DNA of 64,000 bases from positions 292,917 through 356,916 of the forward strand of contig CACSIO010000045.1 in assembly GCA_902705865.1 (NCBI GenBank), given 5' to 3'. The DNA comes from BD1-7 clade bacterium (GTDB lineage Bacteria > Pseudomonadota > Gammaproteobacteria > Pseudomonadales > DT-91). Every line of letters starts with the position of its first letter. Within the stretch, counting starts at the first letter, position 1. Below the pieces are notes generated by a model. That model worked only from the letters and a program-made list of their open reading frames with translations, was not told the DNA's origin and searched no databases. The translations under genes and the position numbers were made by a program. Below are positions 34,994 through 43,737 of the stretch, piece by piece.

Positions 34994-35962
34994 TTAGGCG
35001 TCGTCGCGCACGGCGATGAATTCGTCTTCAGTGAGATCGAGTTGGCTGCACACGGCGAGCTCTTCGGCGCTGAGTTTGCCGGCTTGGGTGTTGGGGAGAG
35101 CGTCTTTGGGTTTTTGTTCAGCGGCCATGACTTTGGGGGCGGTATCGAGCAGGGCTTTGACTTGATCGAAGCCTGTTTGCTGGCTGCACAACCCTAAGAA
35201 GTGATCGCGGTTAGCGGGGGCGATTTTGCCGTTTTCGATGCCATCATCGACTAACGCGATGGCGCTGTTTTCTAGCGCTTCGGTTTGGTTATTCACGAGT
35301 TTTTGTTCGGCATCTTCGGCGCGGTTGAGGGCTAGCTGGTGGGTTTCTTTAGGGACGTATTGGGTTAGGTCGGGTGCTTGGCGGTTGAGTGCGGTTTGGT
35401 GTTGGGTTTGCAGGGTGTTGATGGTGGAGACAGCGGTGGCTTCATCAGCATCGGCTGCCAGGCCCAGTGCGGCGAGAATCAGTTTCATCGAGGGTTCCTC
35501 TTCGGATTGACGGTTAAGCGCAGGCAGCTCGTGCAGGTTGCTGCGGTTGGTTAAGCCGACGCTGACCAAGCGAATGACTTGGCCGGCGGCGTTGAACTTG
35601 AATGCGGGGGAGTAGTAGCGGTATTTTTTGCCGAGGATGAGATCACGGCCTTCGGTGTTCCATTCGATGCGGCCCCAGATAACGCCGTTGCGGTTCTCTA
35701 GCTCTGCGATGGGGAACCAGCCATAGGCTTCGGCTTTTTCGCCTTTGGGGCCTTTGAGTTCGGTGGCGTGTTCGATGTCTAACGGCAGATCTAGGCCGGG
35801 GGCTTGGGTGGCGATGATAACGGAGGTTGGCTCGGGATTATGCCAGGTGCGTTGATCGCGGCCGGTAAATGTATCGGCAGGAATCAGCGGCAGCCATTCG
35901 GGGGGCTGCTCGGATTCGAGGGCGGGTATTTGGAAGTTGAGCGCTAGGGTGTTTGTGTCCAT
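34994..35962 (-). CDS. Phage protease with internal scaffold (Mu gpI/gpZ)
   Basis: 322 residues (Mu gpI 361). Head maturation protease. Its C-terminal part should also be made as a scaffold protein: an internal ATG near residue 158 (MKLILAALGLAADADEATA) resembles the nested gpZ start. N-terminal domain contains GPKGEKAEAYGWFPIAELE, GVIWGRIEWNTEGRDLILGKKYRYYSPAF and LVSVGLTNRSNLHELPALNR. One of the recurring late motifs lies 28 bases upstream. Confidence 0.92.
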   Translation of the reverse strand: MDTNTLALNFQIPALESEQPPEWLPLIPADTFTGRDQRTWHNPEPTSVIIATQAPGLDLPLDIEHATELKGPKGEKAEAYGWFPIAELENRNGVIWGRIEWNTEGRDLILGKKYRYYSPAFKFNAAGQVIRLVSVGLTNRSNLHELPALNRQSEEEPSMKLILAALGLAADADEATAVSTINTLQTQHQTALNRQAPDLTQYVPKETHQLALNRAEDAEQKLVNNQTEALENSAIALVDDGIENGKIAPANRDHFLGLCSQQTGFDQVKALLDTAPKVMAAEQKPKDALPNTQAGKLSAEELAVCSQLDLTEDEFIAVRDDA

Positions 35963-35990
35963 GCCGCCAGTTTGGCGGCGATGGGGGGAG

Positions 35991-36016
35991 GGATGAAATA
36001 AAGGGTTTTAGTGATG
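35991..36016 (-). promoter_or_regulatory. Recurring late motif upstream of the protease (PI-like position)
   Basis: Minus strand CATCACTAAAACCCTTTATT followed by TCATCC; it shares an 18-base core with the copy at 31469-31494. It lies between the KAP gene and the head protease, at the equivalent of the Mu PI promoter. The flanking CCGCCAAACTGG...CATGG is also shared with the copy upstream of the amidase. Confidence 0.65.
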
Positions 36017-36020
36017 TGCG

Positions 36021-37598
36021 TTAATCCATTATTGTGGCTAGCTCAACAAGATCAAAGTACTCGTCTATAGTCAGTAATTCTTCGCGGTGGAGAGGCTCGA
36101 TGACAGATGCTTCAATGAATGTCTTTGCATCTAGTTCGCGACCACTTCCGTGTAATGTATGGATTATATTTTCTTCATCGAGTTGATTGTCTAGTTGTCT
36201 GAGCCTAATCAAGAGTACATTATGTACAGGTAAAGTTTTGTAGCGTTCTCTTATCCTTCTTTCTACACCGGTAAAACGAACGTTATCCATATTATCGTTA
36301 AAACTAATAGAGAATTTCGTACGCATAATATGGCGTGTATCAAGGTTGTTTTTCTCTAGAAGATCTCCAGCGTTATAGTTTTTGAAATCATCTCTGAATT
36401 TTTTCGCCTGCATCCTCCGATAGAAGCTCGACTCAGTATGGTACCAGCAACACATTGCTGTCATTAATATTAGGTCTGCACACTTATTTGTTGTTACGGA
36501 AAGCGAAATAGCTAGCAGTTGATCTAGAATCTTTTCGACATTCCGAAGCGGAAGGTCGTAGTTTTCAAAAAAACCAGCCAGTAGTTCAGGCAGGGCTAAT
36601 TCTGTATTAATGTTGTATGGCCAAAAGCAACCTGGTTTTTGATCTATCGACTTTGCAAGATCTTGGTACTGAGGTAGATTTGCAACGTGATCACGTAAGT
36701 GTGGGGATTTTAGAGTTACTGAACGATTAAAAAACCGTCCCAAGTATTGTTCTCCTGAAAAGTCATTTCCATAGACAGCTCTGATTGCGTGCTGTAATTG
36801 ACCGGTATCCGTTGCAATGACAAAAATCACACCTTTTAGGTCAAAAAGGTGTTTAACTGTTTCTAGCAGTTCTATTGAAAAACTGGGCCTACATCGATCA
36901 AGCTCATCAATGAAAATATAGGTTGGTTTATTTTGGTGTATTTTGTTTTGATATTTGTAGTCTTTGATTAGCGAGAGTAAGTGGATTTTAAAACTTTGGA
37001 TCGACTGGGATTTTTCTTGGTGATCTTCAACGAGTGCCGATGTAACTTTACCCGCGGTCTCTGCAGTCAGCTTTTTGAGTTCAAAATCGTCTTTCGAATC
37101 ATGGCTGTCTGCTTGCTCTGCTGCTTCTGTGACGTCATCAACCCTGATTCCTGAGACCTTCCACACAATTCCCTTAGCGACTGCGGGTGCTACTGCTTTG
37201 ATAAGACCGGGCATGGATTCATAAAGGCTTTTTCGTGCGGAATCATATCCACTTTTATCAAATTGTAAGGTTGCGATAATGGTTGAGATAACTGCTAGAA
37301 GGGGGTCATCAGAGTAATCTTGTGCCCAAGCATCTATATATATCGAAGGGTAAGCGTCCTTTAGGGTTTCATGCCAGTTCCTAAGAAAGTGAGTTTTACC
37401 AGCCCCCCATTCAGCATTGATGTTTAGGACATATCCTTCTTGTTCATTCTTGGATTCCAGAAACTTGGTTAGAAATTCTGCATACTTTCCTCTGTCGAGA
37501 TTATCGGTAGGTAGTTTGGTTGTTTTACTTCCGTCTGTGACTTCTCTTTCATCCCATATGAAATTGAGTTCCTTTTTGCATTCTTGGCCTGAATTCAC
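36021..37598 (-). CDS. KAP-family P-loop NTPase (prophage cargo)
   Basis: 525 residues. Walker A INAEWGAGKTHFL near 60-72, Walker B TYIFIDELDRCRPS near 226-239, then IFVIATDTGQLQHAIRAVYG and FLGRFFNRSVTL-like (YLGRFFNRSV), all KAP hallmarks. Residues 130-150 are hydrophobic and may contact membrane. The start is GTG 37598 with AAGGAAG upstream. The gene lies between the minor head and protease genes, is more AT-rich than both and is absent from Mu. KAP ATPases occur in anti-phage defence loci, so exclusion of other phages is plausible. No effector domain is evident in the rest of the protein. Confidence 0.85.
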   Translation of the reverse strand: MNSGQECKKELNFIWDEREVTDGSKTTKLPTDNLDRGKYAEFLTKFLESKNEQEGYVLNINAEWGAGKTHFLRNWHETLKDAYPSIYIDAWAQDYSDDPLLAVISTIIATLQFDKSGYDSARKSLYESMPGLIKAVAPAVAKGIVWKVSGIRVDDVTEAAEQADSHDSKDDFELKKLTAETAGKVTSALVEDHQEKSQSIQSFKIHLLSLIKDYKYQNKIHQNKPTYIFIDELDRCRPSFSIELLETVKHLFDLKGVIFVIATDTGQLQHAIRAVYGNDFSGEQYLGRFFNRSVTLKSPHLRDHVANLPQYQDLAKSIDQKPGCFWPYNINTELALPELLAGFFENYDLPLRNVEKILDQLLAISLSVTTNKCADLILMTAMCCWYHTESSFYRRMQAKKFRDDFKNYNAGDLLEKNNLDTRHIMRTKFSISFNDNMDNVRFTGVERRIRERYKTLPVHNVLLIRLRQLDNQLDEENIIHTLHGSGRELDAKTFIEASVIEPLHREELLTIDEYFDLVELATIMD

Positions 37599-37796
37599 TT
37601 GTGCTTCCTTCTTTGATTGTCACAAGGTTTGATATTAAGTGTTTAATACCTGTTTAAAAATGTCTGTATCCGTTTTTCTTGCTTAAACAGAGCAGTTGGT
37701 GCGCTCTGACCGGTATCTCGTCTCCGCGGGCTTGTTTTTCCATTCGGGTTGTCAACAAACTCTATGCTGGATTTGAAACGGCTCGATTTGTTGCGT

Positions 37797-38546
37797 TTAG
37801 TTTTTTTTTGCAGAATATTTGAGGTGTTGCTGGGCGAGTCTAGGGCTTATGTCGAAGCCAGGATCGATACCCTTGGGCACTTTTTCTGATTCTCCGCTCC
37901 GTTTATTGACCCAGTTCTTTAACTCGATCACTGGTGCCTCTGTTAGATAACGCCCCGTCGCTGTTAGTTTCTCATACTCCCCCTGACTGATCTGCCGTAC
38001 CCGACACTTACATCCATACCCATTCGGCGGAAAATGCGTTTGCCACCACGGATCATCCGCCGGCAACAGAACGCCGGCCCAGCGCTGGTGCTCATCACGA
38101 TGTTCTCGGCTTGGCCCCAAGCTATATAACAGATAGGGATGGCTTTGCTTGGTGCGTTGAATCCGTTGCCACTGGCCGGCCGCACGGCTGGTGCGCATGT
38201 TCACTTGGTAGATAGTTTTGAGCCGGCGGGGGCTGCCGAGTTGGGCATCGACCACTTCGCCAGTCAGAGGGTCGGTCATCTCTTGCTTGCCCCACCAGCC
38301 GAGCTTCTGTAACAGGGGCGTTAAGTCGTTTTTGAATTGTTGGAAGGTGCGGCCTTCGGCGAGGGCTTCGTCGAGGTGGTTTTGCACGACTTCGAGAATG
38401 TCCATTTGCATGAGCTTGGCGACGGTGAAGGCGGCGTGGTGTTCTTCGCGCCAGACGTCGCGGTAATCGAAACTGGGTTGAAGCTGTTTATTGCGCCAGT
38501 AGGTGAGGGCATCTGCGGGCGGTGTGGCGGGGAATTGGTAGGCCAT
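37797..38546 (-). CDS. Minor head / head morphogenesis protein (Mu gpF-like, short)
   Basis: 249 residues with the Mu-F domain: FQQFKNDLTPLLQKLGWWGKQ, YQVNMRTSRAAGQWQRIQRTKQSHPYLLYSL, RDEHQRWAGVLLPADDPWWQTHFPPNGYGCKCRVRQIS. It ends shortly after PKGIDPGFDISPRLAQQHLK. Mu gpF has about 425 residues, so the C-terminal part is missing or not encoded. The 198 bases between its stop and the KAP gene hold no gene that I can see. Either a natural short form or a trimmed one. Confidence 0.88.
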   Translation of the reverse strand: MAYQFPATPPADALTYWRNKQLQPSFDYRDVWREEHHAAFTVAKLMQMDILEVVQNHLDEALAEGRTFQQFKNDLTPLLQKLGWWGKQEMTDPLTGEVVDAQLGSPRRLKTIYQVNMRTSRAAGQWQRIQRTKQSHPYLLYSLGPSREHRDEHQRWAGVLLPADDPWWQTHFPPNGYGCKCRVRQISQGEYEKLTATGRYLTEAPVIELKNWVNKRSGESEKVPKGIDPGFDISPRLAQQHLKYSAKKN

Positions 38547-38548
38547 GG

Positions 38549-40150
38549 TTATTGGCCCTCACTGTGGGTGGTGCTGGTGTTGTCGGTTTGGGTTTGATCG
38601 GTGGCGTCGCCTAAGCCACGGGCGCGGAACATGCCGTTGGCGAGGTGTTTGACGAGTTCGTTTGGGTCTACTGCTGTGAGTAGCTCTGGCAGGCGGGCTT
38701 TGAAATCGTCGGCGGTGGTGGCTTCGGCCAGCGCTTGTTGGATGGGGGTGATGACTTCTTGCATCTGGGGTTGCCAGTTGTCGAGCAGCGCTTCGGTGAG
38801 GGCGTCGATGTCGTCGGTGTGTGCTTTTTGTTGGCGGTTGAGGGCGGTGGGTTGGTTTGTTGTTGGTTCAATTGCCGGTGGTGTGGTTGTTACGCCGAGG
38901 GTGGCTTCGCCTTGTTGGGGTTCACGCAGGCCGAACTTGTCGCGGATTTGGCTGGTGGCGACATCGAGGCCTAACGGGACGAGGGTGTCGAGGCCGTTGG
39001 TGAGGGCGGTGAGGTCTTCGGGTTCGGACAGTGGCAGTTTAAACCGTGGGTAAACGGTTTGTGGGCCGTGGTTTAACCGGACGTAGGGTTCGATTAGGTG
39101 GCGGTTGATGGTGGCTTCGAGTTGGCGGCAATCGGCGCGGCAGATGTCTTGGCGTACTTCGTTATGCACTTGGGCTTGGGCGTTGCTGGCGCCGTCTTCG
39201 GCGGTCATGGTTTGGCCGAGGATGCCTTTGCTGACTTGTTTGTCGAGGAAGCTGCAGAGGGCTTCGAACATTTTATCGCCGCCGGTGCCGGATTTGCGTT
39301 CGAGCAGTTCGACGCGCATTTGTTCGGGCATGATGGCGGAGGCATCGCTGCCGATGCTGGCCACGGCGCGGCGCAGGGTGGCTTTTTCGTCGGGGGTGGC
39401 GCCGCTGTGGTATTTGCCGATGCGGATGGGCATGCCGAAGACTTCGGAGAAGGTCATCCAGTCGCCGAGGGCGAAGGATTTGCACATGTAGGCGGTGGCT
39501 GCGAGGCGAGCTAAGGCGCCGCGAATGGGCAGGCCCATTTTGACGCGGGGGCGGTGGATGACCCAGCGGTAGGGTTGCAGGGGTTCGCCTTCGATGGGGT
39601 GGGTGTTTGTGAGCAGGTGCAGATCAAAACCGTTGGCGCGGTTGATGGCGAAGTAGCGGGGATCGCGCCAGGTGTATTGGCTGGGTATCCATTGGCGGGC
39701 GCTGGTTTGCCAATCGACTTGGGTGATGCCGTAGCCTTTGCCGAGGCCGTCGAGGCTGCCGTCGATGATGTCGGCGAATTCGGGGGCGTGTATGAGGCTG
39801 CGCACTTCGGCGGCGATGTTGATGGCTTTTTGGTCGTCGGCGCTGGCTTCGATGATGGGTTCGATGCCGGCGATGGCGAGTTTGCGTTTGCTGAGTTCGC
39901 AGCTGTAGTGGAGATCGCGTTCTTCCATTTCTTCGGCGAGGGTGAGGAATTCGTGGTGATCGCCGTCGGCGGCGGCTTGTAATACGCTGGCGAGGCGCAT
40001 GGGTGTTAGATCACTGGCGATGGAGCCGTGGCCCCAGAGGTTGCGGGTGCCGGTGAGTTGGGCATCGTCGATGTGTTCGGTGAGTACGCGCTTTTTGATG
40101 GGGGCTCCGGTGTGATCGAGGATGATGCTGTTTTGTAGGATGGTGGCCAT
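38549..40150 (-). CDS. Portal protein, DUF935 family (Mu gp29)
   Basis: 533 residues (Mu gp29 512). Forms the portal through which DNA enters the head. ATG 40150 (MATILQNSIILDHTG) is chosen; the frame continues 52 codons upstream into terminase in a frame without family similarity. Segments: EEMEERDLHYSCELSKRKLAI, YGITQVDWQTSARQWIPSQYTWRDPRYFAI, HRPRVKMGLPIRGALARLA and FSEVFGMPIRIGKYHSGATPDEK. The stop lies 2 bases before the minor head gene start. Confidence 0.93.
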   Translation of the reverse strand: MATILQNSIILDHTGAPIKKRVLTEHIDDAQLTGTRNLWGHGSIASDLTPMRLASVLQAAADGDHHEFLTLAEEMEERDLHYSCELSKRKLAIAGIEPIIEASADDQKAINIAAEVRSLIHAPEFADIIDGSLDGLGKGYGITQVDWQTSARQWIPSQYTWRDPRYFAINRANGFDLHLLTNTHPIEGEPLQPYRWVIHRPRVKMGLPIRGALARLAATAYMCKSFALGDWMTFSEVFGMPIRIGKYHSGATPDEKATLRRAVASIGSDASAIMPEQMRVELLERKSGTGGDKMFEALCSFLDKQVSKGILGQTMTAEDGASNAQAQVHNEVRQDICRADCRQLEATINRHLIEPYVRLNHGPQTVYPRFKLPLSEPEDLTALTNGLDTLVPLGLDVATSQIRDKFGLREPQQGEATLGVTTTPPAIEPTTNQPTALNRQQKAHTDDIDALTEALLDNWQPQMQEVITPIQQALAEATTADDFKARLPELLTAVDPNELVKHLANGMFRARGLGDATDQTQTDNTSTTHSEGQ

Positions 40151-40160
40151 TGTGTGCTCC

Positions 40161-41720
40161 TTAGAGGACGCCTCGGCCTGGGTATCGGCCGCTGTGGTTG
40201 TCGTTGTTGTCGTCGGATTGTTGGGTGGCTTTGAGGGTTTCGTAGCCGTATTCGAGGGTGTCCATTTTTGAGGCGTAGTAGGCCAGGGCGAGTGCGATGG
40301 CGGCATCGCCGTGGCGTTTTTTGCCTTTGGTGGTGCTGGTGTTGATGTCGGGGACTTTGGCGATGCCTTTGATGACTTTGATGGATTGGAGATCGGATAG
40401 GATGTCGCGATCTTTTGGGATGGTGAGGGTGGCGTCTTCGAAGGCGCTTTTGAACGGTGGCATGTTTTCGAGGTACCAGCGTTGGCTGAGGTCGACTTTT
40501 TCGATGCAGCCTGAGCCGTATCGGTCGGCGGCTTGTTCGGCGATGTAGCCGCCGTTGCCGCGGTTATCGAGGGCGCCGGCTCGCAGGCGTGGGAGGCGAT
40601 CGGCGATGTAGGTGAGGATTTGTTCTTGCTGGCGGTAGGGGACGTTTTGCAGTTCTACCGTGAAGGGTACGGTGCGGTTGAGGTTTTGTTCGATGGCCAT
40701 GGGGGCGATAACGGTGAGGTCGCAGACGCGGCCGAAATCTTCGCCGAAGACGTGTTCGTTGGTTGGGTTGAGGGCTTCTAACAATGGGGCGAGGTTGGTT
40801 TCGCACCAGGTGGCGATTTCTTCGTTGCGTTGGTGTTCGGCTTTGGCATTGAAGGCGGCGGTGCCTTGGTAGCGGATGACGGGGGCGGGTTGCATGTTGG
40901 CTTCGATCAGGGCGCGGCTGAGGTAGCTGCCGCTGCCGTGTTTGGGGATGCAGTAGTATTCTTCGAGGGCGTCTTCTTCGGTGGCGGTGTCTTTGAGGAG
41001 GTTGGCTTTCCATTCGTCTTCATCGGGTTGGCTCCAGGTGATGCCGCGTACTTGGCAGATGCGTTGGTAGAGGCCTTCGGCGCAGGCATCGTCGAGCGTG
41101 ATGGTGTGGATGCTGTAGCGTTTTTTGCCGGCGCGGCTTTGTTGGATGAGATCATTAAACAGGTTTTCAACGCCGTTGTGGGTGCTGATTAATCGCACGT
41201 TGGCGCCCCACATGGTGAGGGCGAGGGCGGCTTTTAGGACTTCGGCGAGGCGCTCGTGGAAGCCGGCCTCATCGATGGTGACGTTGCCTTGCATGCCGCG
41301 CAGGTTGGAGGGGTTGGAGCTGAGTGCTTGCACTTTGAATCCGGAGGGGAAGTTGACGACGAAGGTGAGGATGTCTTTGTCTTCATCCTCTAACACTTCT
41401 TGGTGGATTTCGCTGGCGGCTTTGTCGAAGGCTTTGGCCCACATGGCGACGGCGTCGATAAATTCGCGGGCCATTTCTTTGTTGCTGCCGACGTAGAAGT
41501 GGTTGGTGCCGCCGTGGGTTTTGGTGGTGGCTGCGGTTAGGCAGGCATCGGAGGCTTCGGCCCAGGTGATGCCGGTGCGGCGGGATTTTTCGGCGATCTT
41601 GAGGGGGCTTTGATCGGCGACCCAGCGGCGTTGGTAGCCGAGCAGGAGTTCGTTGGGGTTGTAGGGGATGAAGCTGGGGAGCGCTTGTTTTACGGCTTGG
41701 GCTGTTGGTGTTTGTTGCAT
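40161..41720 (-). CDS. Terminase large subunit (Mu gp28)
   Basis: 519 residues (Mu gp28 551). Headful packaging motor. ATPase part: YQRRWVADQSPLKIAEKSRRTGITWAEA (adenine/Walker A-like region), NVTIDEAGFHERLAEVL (Walker B). Nuclease part: VFGEDFGRVCDLTVIAPM and GALDNRGNGGYIAEQAADRYG with further acidic residues at HGDAAIALALAYYA. Confidence 0.93.
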   Translation of the reverse strand: MQQTPTAQAVKQALPSFIPYNPNELLLGYQRRWVADQSPLKIAEKSRRTGITWAEASDACLTAATTKTHGGTNHFYVGSNKEMAREFIDAVAMWAKAFDKAASEIHQEVLEDEDKDILTFVVNFPSGFKVQALSSNPSNLRGMQGNVTIDEAGFHERLAEVLKAALALTMWGANVRLISTHNGVENLFNDLIQQSRAGKKRYSIHTITLDDACAEGLYQRICQVRGITWSQPDEDEWKANLLKDTATEEDALEEYYCIPKHGSGSYLSRALIEANMQPAPVIRYQGTAAFNAKAEHQRNEEIATWCETNLAPLLEALNPTNEHVFGEDFGRVCDLTVIAPMAIEQNLNRTVPFTVELQNVPYRQQEQILTYIADRLPRLRAGALDNRGNGGYIAEQAADRYGSGCIEKVDLSQRWYLENMPPFKSAFEDATLTIPKDRDILSDLQSIKVIKGIAKVPDINTSTTKGKKRHGDAAIALALAYYASKMDTLEYGYETLKATQQSDDNNDNHSGRYPGRGVL

Positions 41721-41770
41721 GGGGCTCCCTCATCTTGACCTTCTCCTTGCGGGTGAAGGGGCGTTGAGTG

Positions 41771-42352
41771 TTAGGCGATGCCGAGTATTTCGGCTTTGAT
41801 GGTGTTGACGGTTTCGCTGGTGAGGCCGGCGGCTTTGGCGACTTTTTCGGCACTGGCGGCGGCTTCTTCGGCGAAGGCCTGGCGGATTTCTTTTTCGCGT
41901 TTCAGGGAATCCATGCTGGCTTTTTCAAGGCGCTGGACGGTGAGGGCGAGGTCTTTGAGCATGCCGAGGGAGGCGGGTTCGTCTTCTTCGCCGGCGGCGA
42001 GGGCGACGTCGAAGGCCATGGATCGGGTCATTTGGATGAGTAGGTTGCCGACTTGGCCGGTGGGTTTGTCGCCGAGGCGTGCGACCCAGGCATCGGCAAT
42101 GGCGTTGGTTTCGCGCATTTTGGCGCCGACCTTTTCCATTTTGCTGGCGTGGCGGCTGAGGCCGGCGCTGCTGATCTTTTTGTTATCTAGACCGAGGGCT
42201 TCGAGCTGCTGATTGACCTCGTTGCGGATTTCTTCTTGGGTGCGGTTTTTGTCACGTAGGGCGGTGTTTAAAAACGCTTTTACTTGATCGGGCAGTTGCT
42301 CGACCTTTGAGGGTTTGCCGCGTTTGGGGGTTTGACGTTGGCTTGGGGGCAT
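41771..42352 (-). CDS. DUF3486 family protein, likely small terminase (Mu gp27)
   Basis: 193 residues. Polar N-terminus RQTPKRGKPSKVEQLPDQVKAFLN, then LEALGLDNKKISSAGLSRHASKMEKVGAKMRET, the family's DNA-binding-like part, and a helical C-terminus. It lies directly before the terminase large subunit, matching Mu gp27. Confidence 0.9.
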   Translation of the reverse strand: MPPSQRQTPKRGKPSKVEQLPDQVKAFLNTALRDKNRTQEEIRNEVNQQLEALGLDNKKISSAGLSRHASKMEKVGAKMRETNAIADAWVARLGDKPTGQVGNLLIQMTRSMAFDVALAAGEEDEPASLGMLKDLALTVQRLEKASMDSLKREKEIRQAFAEEAAASAEKVAKAAGLTSETVNTIKAEILGIA

Positions 42353-42355
42353 GGG

Positions 42356-42649
42356 TCAGCCTCGTGGTGTTGGGGTGGCGACACCGGGTGCTTTGCCGCG
42401 GCCGTTTGCGATGTCGTGCCCTCGACGGGTGAGGTGGGCGACGTGGGTGCTGGCGATTTCTTCTATTCGAATGAGGCCTTGCTCTTGCAGCCAGGCGAAG
42501 TGGCTTTTGATTTGATCACGGGTGATGTTGTGGCCGTATTGGTTGAGCACCTTTTGCATGATGCTGTCGTTGGCACTGTGGTTGGTTTCTTCGAGGGTGC
42601 GTAGGATGACGAGGCGCTGATCTTCGGTGACGATATCTTGATAGGGCAT
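42356..42649 (-). CDS. VpaChn25_0724-type phage protein (Mu gp26-like)
   Basis: 97 residues. Winged-helix-like: EDQRLVILRTLEETNHSANDSIMQKVLNQYGHNITRDQIKSHFAWLQEQGLIRIEE. Function unknown; found in the same place in other Mu-like prophages. Its ATG overlaps the DUF2730 stop by one base. Confidence 0.85.
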   Translation of the reverse strand: MPYQDIVTEDQRLVILRTLEETNHSANDSIMQKVLNQYGHNITRDQIKSHFAWLQEQGLIRIEEIASTHVAHLTRRGHDIANGRGKAPGVATPTPRG

Positions 42650-43002
42650 TACGGCTTACCTCCATTTAATAGGTAGGTGTGCATCAGTTGCATGGTGTTG
42701 TTGATTTGTTTGAGTTCGCCGCGCATGGCGTTGAGGCTTTGGGCGCTTTCGTTGATGCGGGTGTGGATGGTTGTCATGTCTTCGTGATCGGGCAGGTGTT
42801 CGAGATCGCTTTCGACGCGGATGAGGCGGTCGTCTTGGTTTTTGATTTTGGCCTTCAGCTGGTCAGCCAGGTCTTCGATGGATTGCTTGGTGGCTTTGTG
42901 TTTGTTGTCGTTCCAGAGCCAGACGCTGAGGATGACCATGTAGATGAATTGGAACAGGGAGAGGGCGAAGCCGAGTGCCTTGTAGTCGAGGTTATCCGGC
43001 AT
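42649..43002 (-). CDS. DUF2730 family membrane protein (Mu gp25-like)
   Basis: 117 residues. One N-terminal transmembrane helix (LGFALSLFQFIYMVILSVWLW), then a coiled-coil periplasmic or cytoplasmic part (ADQLKAKIKNQDDRLIRVESDLEHLPDHEDM). The position after lysis genes and the helix-plus-coil plan suggest an i-spanin-like role, but that is inference. Confidence 0.88.
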   Translation of the reverse strand: MPDNLDYKALGFALSLFQFIYMVILSVWLWNDNKHKATKQSIEDLADQLKAKIKNQDDRLIRVESDLEHLPDHEDMTTIHTRINESAQSLNAMRGELKQINNTMQLMHTYLLNGGKP

Positions 43003-43225
43003 GGCGGGCTCCTTGTTCGAAAAAGCCTTGGCAGTCGATGCAGCGGGCGGCGTTGGGTTTGGCGACGAGGCGCTGGGCGCTGATGGGGTCGGCGCAGTCG
43101 ATGCAGATGACGTGGCCTGATGTGGTGTGTTGAGCAGGCTCGGGTGTGCGGCTGGCCTTTTGGTTGTGCATGGCGCGGGCGCGGTCTTGTTCTTCGTGGG
43201 CTTTGGCGTTGTCGATGATGTCCAT
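42992..43225 (-). CDS. TraR/DksA-type zinc finger protein (phage)
   Basis: 77 residues from ATG 43225 (MDIIDNAKAHEEQDRARAMH). The four-Cys finger is complete: CIDC-ADPISAQRLVAKPNAAR-CIDC. TraR-like proteins bind the RNA polymerase secondary channel and change promoter choice without ppGpp. Overlaps DUF2730 by 11 bases. Confidence 0.9.
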   Translation of the reverse strand: MDIIDNAKAHEEQDRARAMHNQKASRTPEPAQHTTSGHVICIDCADPISAQRLVAKPNAARCIDCQGFFEQGARHAG

Positions 43226-43238
43226 TGGTGGGTGTTCC

Positions 43239-43736
43239 TTACTCGAACAGGCTTTTGGGCTTAGTGCCGGTGATGGTTTGGATAACGGGCGTGCGGTTGC
43301 CGCGTTTTTCGGCGCTGCGACCGATGACCCATGCGCTGCAGATGCCGCCCCAGGCGATCCAGAATTCGGTGGGTAGATTGACGGTGTTGTAAGCGACGGC
43401 GGTTTCACTGACTTGGCTGATGACTTGTATCAGGTTGGGCACGAGTACGTGGTTGATGGCGATAACAACCAGGCCAAAGTACACGACGGTAGGTCGGGCG
43501 CGTTTGGTGTAGTTGTCGTCTTGTTGCATCTCGGCTTCGATGATGCGGGTTTTGGCTTCTAACTCGGCGCGGATGGTTTGTTCGATTTCGGCATCGCGTT
43601 GTTGCAGGAGTTTTTCGGTAGCTAATATAAAGGCTTGTTTGTCTTTGTCGGTGGTGACGAACTTGCCGATGAGGTTGCTGACGCCATCCATAAAGCCGCC
43701 GGTTGCTCCGCTGAAGATGTCTGTGAGCCATTTCAT
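43239..43736 (-). CDS. Phage holin, 3TM type
   Basis: 165 residues. Conserved N-terminal amphipathic MKWLTDIFSGATGGFMDGVSNLIGKF, a charged helix (LQQRDAEIEQTIRAELEAKT), RPTVVYFGLVVIAINHVLVPNLI and WIAWGGICSAWVIGRSAEKRG membrane segments. It immediately follows the amidase gene and forms the lysis pair with it. Confidence 0.88.
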   Translation of the reverse strand: MKWLTDIFSGATGGFMDGVSNLIGKFVTTDKDKQAFILATEKLLQQRDAEIEQTIRAELEAKTRIIEAEMQQDDNYTKRARPTVVYFGLVVIAINHVLVPNLIQVISQVSETAVAYNTVNLPTEFWIAWGGICSAWVIGRSAEKRGNRTPVIQTITGTKPKSLFE

Positions 43737-43737
43737 G

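Noticed and set aside
39098..39982. Long open frames on the + strand opposite the portal gene
   Set aside because: Gly/Ala/Phe/Val-rich antisense shadows of a GC-rich gene with clear family motifs on the minus strand.
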